A stretch of DNA of 6,453 bases from positions 1 to 6,453 of the forward strand of contig JAEEXW010000175.1 in the NCBI GenBank assembly GCA_016287995.1, given 5' to 3'. The translations under genes were made by a program, and so were the position numbers. Source of the DNA: Bacteroidales bacterium (GTDB lineage: Bacteria; Bacteroidota; Bacteroidia; Bacteroidales; UBA3824). Under the pieces are notes generated by a model. That model did not search any database. It had not been told where the DNA came from and worked only from the letters and a program-made list of their open reading frames with translations. Below are positions 1 to 5,888 of this stretch, piece after piece (positions within the stretch are counted from its first letter, which is position 1; each line of letters opens with the position of its first letter).

Positions 1-267
1 CTTTTTGCCGATAAAAGTGCCAAATCCCTGACGGTCATAACTCTTCGGCACAAAATATCCCGAAATCATAAAAAACAGCCCCATAAAGAACGCCGCGTTG
101 GTGCTGAAAAAATGCCAAATCCACGGCATATATTCTGCGCTGTTACTTGGAGTGTAAGCCCATCCGCCGCCATCGCCGTATGCAATGCCGCCGTGGTGGA
201 AGATAACAAGCACCGTCAGTGCAACTTTCAGATTGTCAAGGTAATAGTAACGAGGTTTTGTGTCCAT
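1..267 (-). CDS. Acyltransferase-3 family membrane protein, N-terminal fragment (cut by window edge)
   Basis: The reverse strand reads without a stop from an ATG at 267 down to base 1, giving the first 89 residues. The start MDTKPRYYYLDNLKVALTVL followed by VIFHH has the layout of the acyltransferase-3 (OafA/NodX-like) family: a short basic N-terminus, an aromatic-LDxLK/R stretch leading into the first membrane helix, and a histidine pair (H24-H25) at the helix end, where family members carry an essential His. A second hydrophobic segment at about residues 58-72 contains FFMISGYFVP, matching the family's LFFxxSGY pattern. Family members move acyl groups across the inner membrane onto sugars, lipids or other envelope molecules; the substrate cannot be told here. 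The full protein is usually about 350-400 residues, so most lies outside the window. The start is supported by a promoter just upstream. It diverges from the six-gene unit and need not be functionally linked to it. The family call is fairly secure, the specific role unknown. Confidence 0.85.
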   Translation of the reverse strand, partial: MDTKPRYYYLDNLKVALTVLVIFHHGGIAYGDGGGWAYTPSNSAEYMPWIWHFFSTNAAFFMGLFFMISGYFVPKSYDRQGFGTFIGKK

Positions 268-287
268 ACTTTATGTTTATTTTGTGG

Positions 288-319
288 CAAAGATACGATG
301 ATTATGTATAACAACCAAA
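288..319 (-). promoter_or_regulatory. Bacteroidota-type promoter for the acyltransferase gene
   Basis: Read on the minus strand, TTTG (316-319) is followed after 20 bases by TATCTTTG (288-295). This matches the Bacteroidota primary sigma factor consensus, TTTG at about -33 and TAnnTTTG at about -7. The -7 box ends about 20 bases upstream of the ATG at 267, which implies a very short 5' leader and supports that start codon. Confidence 0.7.
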
Positions 320-379
320 TGTAATGATTTTTGTATTTAATTTTTTTAAAAAATATATATCTTAGCAAATTTATTATTT

Positions 380-387
380 TATCTTTG
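380..387 (+). promoter_or_regulatory. Probable -7 promoter box for the rightward unit
   Basis: TATCTTTG here is a perfect TAnnTTTG Bacteroidota -7 element, 21 bases before the ATG at 409, so the transcript would have only a short leader. No TTTG is found 19-21 bases upstream; that region is alternating A/T around 351-366. The promoter is therefore half-matched and could be weak or dependent on an activator or another sigma factor. Confidence 0.55.
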
Positions 388-408
388 CACACAAAAAATT
401 TTATACAA

Positions 409-1314
409 ATGTTTGATGAAATTGACTTTAAAGAACAAATCTTGCCGCGTTTGCTTGTTGCTGCGGGAATGATTCCGGCATTTATTTTGGGATGGTGGTT
501 CCTTAAAATGTTCAATGAACCCTCTCCACAAGAAATTTGGCAACAAAGAGTAGATTCTTTAACGGTAATCTCCTCCGATAGTGAAATTATGTCGGCTCTT
601 AATGGTGAGCCACGCCCCTACCTTATCAAAAACTATAAATTCAACTACGGCTCTACCGTCAAAGACACAATTTTCGACCTTTTGAGGGGGGATTATATGG
701 CGATTGACATTCACCATCAAATATTAACGACAAGAGGACACGGCAAAAACAAAGTGGAAACAACAGAAGACCATCCGCTATTTTCTGTTGTTGGAAAGTT
801 TGCTTTTAACGACACAATCGAAATCAAAAACGCTGATTCTCTGAATTTTGCATTTTCGTCGAAAAAATATTGGGAAAACCTCACGCCTGAAAATGTCAAT
901 CCTAAAAAACTCGGTCATGTTCAGCACAATATGTATTATTATCCGCAATGGACAATGAATTTGGATAGTCTTGAAAACATTATCAAAGAACTTCCCGAAC
1001 GTTTCAATGTAAGAACGCAACAAACTTTGAAACAATTAGGTCAATACAGAAAAGAATTTGAATCAAGTTTTACGCTGACTTTTATGCAAAAAGACGACAA
1101 AGCAACGTTTGCAGCAATTCTTGGCGGCGGCATGGCTGATTTCAATGTTTTTGACAACGGCAACAATTTTATGCTTGTAGACTGCGATAATATTTCACAA
1201 AGTTCCAGCTACGAATCCCATTTCAAATTAGGTCTTATTATCGGCATGATAATCTTCGGTTTAGGAGCATTATGCGTGATAATTTTCGCACCGCAACTTT
1301 TGAATAGGGATTAG
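409..1314 (+). CDS. Uncharacterised bitopic protein with a membrane helix at each end (301 aa)
   Basis: I do not recognise this protein. The frame is open from 331, but ATG 409 is preferred because it follows the TATCTTTG box at 380-387 by 21 bases and gives the start MFDEIDFKEQILPR. Residues about 15-33 form one hydrophobic helix (LLVAAGMIPAFILGWWFL) and about 274-295 a second (LGLIIGMIIFGLGALCVIIF), leaving only a few residues after it. The roughly 240 residues between are polar and mixed alpha/beta in character, and with both ends cytoplasmic this domain would sit in the periplasm. No catalytic motif, metal site or lipobox is visible. It is the first gene of the apparent six-gene unit, 66 bp ahead of the secreted FG-GAP-like protein. 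A structural or scaffolding role in the envelope is a guess from topology and context only. Confidence 0.8.
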   Translation: MFDEIDFKEQILPRLLVAAGMIPAFILGWWFLKMFNEPSPQEIWQQRVDSLTVISSDSEIMSALNGEPRPYLIKNYKFNYGSTVKDTIFDLLRGDYMAIDIHHQILTTRGHGKNKVETTEDHPLFSVVGKFAFNDTIEIKNADSLNFAFSSKKYWENLTPENVNPKKLGHVQHNMYYYPQWTMNLDSLENIIKELPERFNVRTQQTLKQLGQYRKEFESSFTLTFMQKDDKATFAAILGGGMADFNVFDNGNNFMLVDCDNISQSSSYESHFKLGLIIGMIIFGLGALCVIIFAPQLLNRD

Positions 1315-1380
1315 ACATATTATGCTCTAATAGGCAGAATTTAAAAAAGAATAACAACAATTTTTAAATCATATAGACAA

Positions 1381-2340
1381 ATGAAAAAACATTTATTAAT
1401 TATTTCCTTTTCCACGTTGATAATGTGCGAGGGAAACTTTTTAAACGCCCAGACTTTTAAATCCTCGGGCAAAACTTTAACGGAACTCTGCTCAGAACCA
1501 ATTACAGCCAAAGTTGAAGGCGACATCAACAAAGACGGCGTTAAAGATTTGGTAATCAGCACAGAATATCATGGTTGTGCGTTTTATTTTGGAAAGGCTG
1601 ACGGCAGTTATTCGCTTTTTAGCGACTATGATTTGTCAATGCCTCAGGAGGCAAAAATCACAATCAACGACAAAGGCGTTTTAAGGATTCAGAAGGATTT
1701 TGACGGTAACAGCGACGTATTTTTGTTCCGCTTTCAAAACGGCGGACTTGTTCTCATCGGCGGCAAAAAAGACCGACACAAATCCGAACATTACGACTAT
1801 TCGTACAATTTTTCAACCGGCAAAATGATTAAAACCTCCGGCGAGGGCACTGCCAAAACGTCAGTTACCGAAACTATGCCAAAACAGCCGTCTTTGAAAT
1901 TCGGTTGGATTCCTCTAAAATGGAATATGCTCGATTATTTGTTTGAAACTTTTGAAGACGGTGCAGGTTTAGCGACAGAAGATATGCTTGCCTACGGAAT
2001 TTTCCGCAGAATGCAGGATGCCGAAATGATGCACTGGGTATTGTGCGATTATGAAGGTTATTACGGCAAAGCATTGCAAAATGGAGAAAACGACGAAGGT
2101 TGGTCGGCTTACGGCATTTATGAAGCACCAGGCAGTTACAACGCTGATACATACATCACAATCAATAAACAAAAAAACGGAACGTACAAAATTTACATCA
2201 AGGAAACTTCACAAGATAGAAGTTACGAATCGCAACTCAACGAAGACGCTTCAAACATTGACGACCTTGACATTCCCGATGAAGAAACATCAGAAGTTAA
2301 TTATATTTTTAACGACGGAAAATTTATCGAACAAAAATAA
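1381..2340 (+). CDS. Secreted protein with FG-GAP/VCBS-like calcium-binding motif (319 aa)
   Basis: The N-terminus MKKHLLIISFSTLIM, ending FLNA/QTF, is a Sec signal peptide probably cut after Ala23, leaving an N-terminal Gln as is common in Bacteroidota. Residues 47-59, GDINKDGVKDLVI, match the DxNxDGxxDLVI loop of FG-GAP/VCBS beta-propeller repeats, where D48, N50, D52 and D56 would bind calcium. Only one clear copy is visible, so this is not evidently a full seven-bladed propeller. It continues with FRFQNGGLVLIGG (117-129) and SYNFSTGK (141-148), beta-rich stretches I associate with similar hypothetical secreted proteins of this phylum, an impression I could not check. The C-terminal half (about 180-319) has a YEGYYGKALQNGENDEGWSA segment and an acidic tail, of unknown role. 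The signal peptide DNA resembles that of the two lipoprotein genes downstream. It is 15 bp from the next gene, so co-transcription is likely. Function unknown; extracytoplasmic location is well supported. Confidence 0.82.
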   Translation: MKKHLLIISFSTLIMCEGNFLNAQTFKSSGKTLTELCSEPITAKVEGDINKDGVKDLVISTEYHGCAFYFGKADGSYSLFSDYDLSMPQEAKITINDKGVLRIQKDFDGNSDVFLFRFQNGGLVLIGGKKDRHKSEHYDYSYNFSTGKMIKTSGEGTAKTSVTETMPKQPSLKFGWIPLKWNMLDYLFETFEDGAGLATEDMLAYGIFRRMQDAEMMHWVLCDYEGYYGKALQNGENDEGWSAYGIYEAPGSYNADTYITINKQKNGTYKIYIKETSQDRSYESQLNEDASNIDDLDIPDEETSEVNYIFNDGKFIEQK

Positions 2341-2355
2341 AAATTATAAAAAAAT

Positions 2356-3201
2356 ATGAAAAAACACTTTTTAATTTTTTCCCTTTCGGCATTGACATTG
2401 TTTTCGTGCGGGGGAAGTCATAAACAAAATCAAAATTCAACCGCGGGAAACACGAAAAGTGCCGATTCCGTAAAAACCGTTGAAAAACCCGCTGAAAAGC
2501 CTCAACCTCCTGAGCCTTATTCGGTTGACAATTTAAACGGAAAATTCATTGACTATTCAAAGCCGGTTTTGATAACAAGAGACGGCGATTTAGCAGGACT
2601 TTGCGAATATTGCCGCTATGACGGAGAGGACAGAATTATTGAATACGGCTGTTTAACGGGTCAATTCGACTATGAAGGTTATATCAGAATGTTTAAAATA
2701 CATTATAACGGCGAAAAAATTGATTCCGTAGAAATGAAAGAGGTTTATTCTAATCTTGTTGAAGAAAAGAAAGATTTGATTTTTCAAAAAGATGTCAGCA
2801 TTTTTAACAAAATAACCGGTGAAAATATCGGCTTTACTTTTGAGGCTGACAAAGAGGTTAAAAACCTTGACCCGAAATCAATTACTTCGATGCGCGAATA
2901 TGCCGAAAGTAAAAACGACATTTTGTGCCGTCAATTTGGACCGATATACGATTTCAGCGTTATTGACAAGTGGAAAACAGAAAAACGCGATGAGCAAGAC
3001 CATTTGACTTATTCAGAGATTACAATCGCAAACGACTTGACCGACGATTACAAAATCAACTATTCTTTCGAAGACGGTATTGTGAAAAAGGCGGTAAAAT
3101 TGCATCAACAAGGTGAGTTTGAAGAAGAAGAAATCAGTAGTGATTGGCAATACACAATCACCGAAAAATATCTCCGTACAAATATTGACCCCAAAAAATA
3201 A
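2356..3201 (+). CDS. Lipoprotein of unknown function (281 aa)
   Basis: MKKHFLIFSLSALTLFSCGG is a lipoprotein signal peptide with lipobox LFSC and lipidated Cys18. Residues 19-55 form a low-complexity linker rich in Gln, Asn, Lys, Glu and Pro that tethers the mature domain (about 56-281). No acidic cluster follows the Cys, so the surface-export signal described for some Bacteroidota lipoproteins is not evident and a periplasm-facing protein is more likely. The mature part holds beta-hairpin-like stretches such as YDGEDRIIEYG (88-98) and HYNGEKIDSVEM (116-127), faintly like the YD-type repeats of other Bacteroidota lipoproteins, but I cannot assign a family. C84 and C87 (CEYC) form a CxxC pair that might be a disulfide. 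The start codon follows an A-rich stretch 15 bp after the previous stop. Its signal-peptide DNA includes 43 bp identical to the next gene, while the mature sequences show no obvious similarity. Confidence 0.85.
   Translation: MKKHFLIFSLSALTLFSCGGSHKQNQNSTAGNTKSADSVKTVEKPAEKPQPPEPYSVDNLNGKFIDYSKPVLITRDGDLAGLCEYCRYDGEDRIIEYGCLTGQFDYEGYIRMFKIHYNGEKIDSVEMKEVYSNLVEEKKDLIFQKDVSIFNKITGENIGFTFEADKEVKNLDPKSITSMREYAESKNDILCRQFGPIYDFSVIDKWKTEKRDEQDHLTYSEITIANDLTDDYKINYSFEDGIVKKAVKLHQQGEFEEEEISSDWQYTITEKYLRTNIDPKK
2378..2420 (+). repeat. 43-bp direct repeat, copy 1 (signal peptide and lipobox)
   Basis: Bases 2378-2420 are identical to 3251-3293. The repeat encodes the end of the signal peptide, the lipobox and the following GGS (SLSALTLFSCGGS). 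The copies are 873 bp apart, a multiple of three, so they lie in the same frame of their respective genes. Confidence 0.93.
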
Positions 3202-3228
3202 TTTGTTAAACCAGCAAATCAGTTAATT

Positions 3229-4410
3229 ATGAAAAGACAATTTTTTATCCTTTCCCTTTCGGCATTGACATTGTTTTCGTGCGGGGGAAGTCAGAATACT
3301 AAAACAAACGAAAACGCTAAACCTGCGGAAAACTTAACAGCAGATAACCCCTCAAAAAATGAGGAAGTTACTGAAAACAAAGAAGTCAAGGAAGAGATAA
3401 ACGTTCCCGAAACTTTTATGAATTTCGTAAAAAAACTTTCGGACAATCCCGATAAGCCGGTGTATTATTTAGCAGATGTTGACAACAATGAAAATTACGT
3501 TTATTGTGGCAATTATTACTACGCTTATCCTCAAAAAAATGGCGGTTACACAACTATTTACAAGCGCATTGATTCGGCAGAATACGGTTCGATGACCAAT
3601 TGGAGCAAAGCATTCTCTTTTCAAAACAAAGAATTGCATAATGCAGAAAATGCTTTGCCAGTTCCCGATGTCAGTTTGCTAATTGACGAGTCAAAAACTG
3701 CGGGACACGAGGCTGATGTTAATAGTCTAAAAGAACTTTACAACAAGTATACCAGCAAATTTTTGCATTATATTTTTTCTGATACCGAGCCGATTGTCCG
3801 CGTTGAAATCCAGCCTTTGTACGACGATAAAGAATGGAAAGATAGTTTTAGTGATATTATACGCTATGATAATTGGTCATCGTATAAATGGAACGGCGAA
3901 AAATTTGTACCTTACGATGCTTTGACAGAGTTTGTAAAAACACTTCCAGCAAACCCGGACAAGCCTTTTTATCACAAACTTGACTCTTACCAAATTGTGG
4001 AATCTTATTGCGAAAATAATAACAATTATTACGCTTTTCCGCTGAAAGACGGCGGTTATATGGCTCTTGCCGATTACAATTCGCAGTGTGAAGCGTCAAT
4101 GAGTTGGAAAAACGAAACTTACACTTACAAAGCCTCTAAACTCACAAAAGTAGATAACGTTTTGCCATTACCAAAAGCCGAGGAACTTCTTAGTGCTGAA
4201 AAATGTCAAGAAAACCCTTCTAAGGCGGAGGAAATTACAAAACAGTACAATAGCCGCCCGAAAGACTTTCTTATTTACAGCGTTGATGAGTTCGGCAGTT
4301 TAAGTGTCAGCATGGAAGGCAACGGCTGCGAACAATGGGGCGAAGACGATTTGGAATTTATGCAAAGCGCAATTTACAAATGGAACGGTGATAGTTTTGA
4401 AAAACAATAA
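3229..4410 (+). CDS. Lipoprotein with internally duplicated domain (393 aa)
   Basis: MKRQFFILSLSALTLFSCGG is a lipoprotein signal peptide with lipidated Cys18, followed by a charged, low-complexity linker (about 21-58). The mature part consists of two related units, about residues 63-228 and 232-393. Matching landmarks are FVKKLSDNPDKPVYY / FVKTLPANPDKPFYH, NYYYAYPQKNGGY / NNYYAFPLKDGGY, NALPVP / NVLPLP, YNKYTSKFLHY / YNSRPKDFLIY and YKWNGEKF / YKWNGDSF, in the same order and at similar spacing. The second unit ends at the C-terminus, so the whole mature domain is a tandem duplication. I do not recognise the domain; tyrosine- and tryptophan-rich strands suggest a beta-rich fold that could bind a ligand or partner. 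No acidic surface-export signal is seen directly after the Cys, so a periplasmic-side location is favoured weakly. It starts 27 bp after the other lipoprotein and probably belongs to the same transcript. Function unknown. Confidence 0.87.
   Translation: MKRQFFILSLSALTLFSCGGSQNTKTNENAKPAENLTADNPSKNEEVTENKEVKEEINVPETFMNFVKKLSDNPDKPVYYLADVDNNENYVYCGNYYYAYPQKNGGYTTIYKRIDSAEYGSMTNWSKAFSFQNKELHNAENALPVPDVSLLIDESKTAGHEADVNSLKELYNKYTSKFLHYIFSDTEPIVRVEIQPLYDDKEWKDSFSDIIRYDNWSSYKWNGEKFVPYDALTEFVKTLPANPDKPFYHKLDSYQIVESYCENNNNYYAFPLKDGGYMALADYNSQCEASMSWKNETYTYKASKLTKVDNVLPLPKAEELLSAEKCQENPSKAEEITKQYNSRPKDFLIYSVDEFGSLSVSMEGNGCEQWGEDDLEFMQSAIYKWNGDSFEKQ
3251..3293 (+). repeat. 43-bp direct repeat, copy 2 (signal peptide and lipobox)
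   Basis: This copy is identical to 2378-2420 over 43 bases; the flanking bases differ at both ends (C versus T before, G versus T after). It encodes the same SLSALTLFSCGGS peptide in the second lipoprotein gene. Confidence 0.93.
3415..3912 (+). repeat. Intragenic duplicated domain, unit 1
   Basis: This encodes residues about 63-228 of the second lipoprotein. It aligns in order with unit 2 (3922-4407) through NPDKP, YYYAYPQKNGGY, LPVP and YKWNGEKF landmarks. Similarity is clear at protein level and patchy at DNA level, so the duplication is old. Confidence 0.8.
3922..4407 (+). repeat. Intragenic duplicated domain, unit 2
   Basis: This encodes residues about 232-393. It begins almost directly after unit 1 with only a few linking residues and ends with YKWNGDSFEKQ at the stop codon. 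Cysteines C261, C287, C326 and C367 occur in this unit while unit 1 has only C93, so the two units may have diverged in disulfide content. Confidence 0.8.
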
Positions 4411-4427
4411 AGACTTAATTTATGTAG

Positions 4428-4435
4428 TATTTTTG
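4428..4435 (+). promoter_or_regulatory. Possible internal -7 box before the zinc-ribbon gene
   Basis: TATTTTTG fits TAnnTTTG and lies 19 bases before the ATG at 4455, at a distance similar to the box before the first gene of the unit. The nearest upstream TTTG (4396-4399) is 28 bases away, too far for the usual spacing, and T-rich matches arise by chance in such DNA. An internal start for the last two genes is possible but weakly supported. Confidence 0.3.
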
Positions 4436-4454
4436 AGAATAAAAATTTTCAATT

Positions 4455-5876
4455 ATGCCAATATCTAAAAAAATAATATTACTTACCGCCGAAGCATTGA
4501 AAGACAGAGTGTTAACCTTTGTTGAAAGGCAGACAATCGTTAAGGCAGCGTTAAAAGAAGGAATCTCAGAAAGCGAAGTCAATCAATACATCGACAACGC
4601 TTTGCAGCAACGTTTGAAATCTTACACCAAAGAAGAACTCAAACAATGCCCTACTTGCGGTGCACAAATTCCGCTTATTTCCAACCAATGTCAGTTTTGC
4701 GGCACAATGCTCACGGCAGGAAACGTCCAAACAGGTTACAAAAACATCTCCGGCGAAGAAATGCAGATTATCCGCCGTGAAAACCTCAAAACAGAACAAG
4801 AACGTCAAAACATTACAAAATGTCCGGACTGCGGCGCACCGTTTCCTTTAATCAGCAACGTCTGCACACATTGCGGATATATTCTGCACGAAAAAGCGGA
4901 TTCGGAGTTGAACGTTAAGAACCTTATCCAAAACATTCAAACGGCAATTAACAAATTGAAAGCGGCTCCAAAACCGACGTTTTTCAAAGTTTTTATGTTC
5001 AGAATTGACATAATTCTGTTTTATTTTGCGGCGGCGTTTTTGATTCTTGACTGTATAGGCGGTTATAGTTCCTATATCTGTATATCGGCCTCATTGCTCT
5101 TGACTTCGTTCATATTGCTGATGACAAACAAGACGAAAAAAGATTCGCCGGTAGAAATTGCCGACAATGAGTTTTATTCCGCGCTTTATTCGCACGAAAT
5201 GTATTCCCGCGAAACTGACACTTTGTACGGCGAAAATCCCGAAGCAAAACAACTGCTGAATAATTACGCCGCAGAAATTGCCAAAGTAAAAAAACAGCGC
5301 ACAACCAACCGCAGTATACTCAGTGCTTTGGTTTTGGGCTTATTGGCAATTCCTATGGTGCTTTACTATTTTGCACCGTCCACTGACGAAAGGGCTCAGC
5401 AAAACCGCGAAACACATCTTGACATTTATGAAATGTCAGAATTTTCAAAACAACTTCTTCCGCTCCCTAATTATTCGGTTGCAAACTATTATAGCGATTT
5501 TATTTCGGCAAACGGTAACGCAACTTTGGCGTTTGATGTTGTATATTTCGATCTACATATTGAAGATTTATTAGGAGATACGCTGTCTTATAAAGTAAGA
5601 GTTGATGCTTTGAACTTGGTGTCTACCGGTCAAAAAAACAACAATGCGGATACTTGCAGACTGAGGGTATTTCTTTGGGATAAAAACAAAAAGCCCGTTG
5701 CAAAAGATATGTACCCGATAGAAATATTGTATCATGACAACGATGACAACTATGAAAAAATACTTACCTTCGGTAAGGGGCATTATTACGGCGATTTTCT
5801 CTCCAAAAAATCAACTTACAATATCAAGAGGTTGAAGGAAATTGCCGACAGCGCATATTATTACACAATCTATTAG
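4455..5876 (+). CDS. Double zinc-ribbon protein with three membrane segments and a C-terminal extracytoplasmic domain (473 aa)
   Basis: Residues 1-62 look helical (AEALKDRVLTFVERQTIVKA, then EGISESEVNQYIDNAL), like short helical modules seen before zinc ribbons. Two C-x2-C-x10-C-x2-C ribbons follow: C65/C68/C79/C82 and C123/C126/C137/C140. They share CGAxxPLISNxCxxCG and so look like duplicates; each would bind one zinc ion. Hydrophobic segments lie at about 183-202, 206-223 and 288-306. The loop from 224 to 286 is rich in Lys and Arg near both ends, which by the positive-inside rule puts it and the ribbons in the cytoplasm and the last 165 residues outside the membrane. That C-terminal domain is probably beta-rich and unrecognised. 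The 224-306 region resembles the next gene's product. A membrane sensor or adaptor that couples an outside domain to cytoplasmic zinc ribbons is an inference; no enzyme motif is seen. ATG 4455 fits the spacing after the preceding gene (44 bp). Confidence 0.85.
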   Translation: MPISKKIILLTAEALKDRVLTFVERQTIVKAALKEGISESEVNQYIDNALQQRLKSYTKEELKQCPTCGAQIPLISNQCQFCGTMLTAGNVQTGYKNISGEEMQIIRRENLKTEQERQNITKCPDCGAPFPLISNVCTHCGYILHEKADSELNVKNLIQNIQTAINKLKAAPKPTFFKVFMFRIDIILFYFAAAFLILDCIGGYSSYICISASLLLTSFILLMTNKTKKDSPVEIADNEFYSALYSHEMYSRETDTLYGENPEAKQLLNNYAAEIAKVKKQRTTNRSILSALVLGLLAIPMVLYYFAPSTDERAQQNRETHLDIYEMSEFSKQLLPLPNYSVANYYSDFISANGNATLAFDVVYFDLHIEDLLGDTLSYKVRVDALNLVSTGQKNNNADTCRLRVFLWDKNKKPVAKDMYPIEILYHDNDDNYEKILTFGKGHYYGDFLSKKSTYNIKRLKEIADSAYYYTIY

Positions 5877-5888
5877 AATTTTTTTATT

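Larger units (their letters stand above)
268..408. other. Divergent AT-rich intergenic region
   Basis: This stretch separates the leftward acyltransferase gene from the rightward six-gene unit. It holds a full two-box promoter for the left gene and a -7 box for the right one. Between them (about 320-379) it is almost pure A/T with runs of T and alternating AT, as is usual in Bacteroidota upstream regions. I saw no clear operator palindrome or RNA structure. An open frame entering from 331 into the rightward gene is unlikely to be translated, because it begins upstream of the -7 box and has no good start. Confidence 0.6.

Noticed and set aside
331..408. N-terminal extension of the first rightward gene in the same frame
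   Set aside because: It would start with a TTG upstream of the TATCTTTG box, is extremely AT-rich and yields a sequence typical of translated intergenic DNA; the ATG at 409 fits better.
228..515. Minus-strand open frame across the divergent region
   Set aside because: It crosses both promoter elements and the start of the 409 gene and has low-complexity composition with no recognisable motif.
409..1314. Resemblance of the helix-domain-helix layout to the GIDE/MUL1 family
   Set aside because: Only the overall topology matches; I found no shared sequence motif and no RING domain.
1318..1332. Inverted repeat TATTA-N5-TAATA between the first two rightward genes, as a possible terminator
   Set aside because: The stem is only five A/T pairs, with no G/C and no following T run, so it would not form a stable terminator hairpin.
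2051..2359. Plus-strand open frame overlapping the end of the secreted-protein gene
   Set aside because: It is a shifted-frame shadow rich in Lys and Thr, with no signal or motif, while the overlapped gene has a convincing signal peptide and calcium motif.
4647..4874. Zinc ribbons taken as evidence of a DNA-binding transcription factor
   Set aside because: The protein has three membrane segments and a long outside domain; such ribbons are common in membrane adaptors and do not alone indicate DNA binding.
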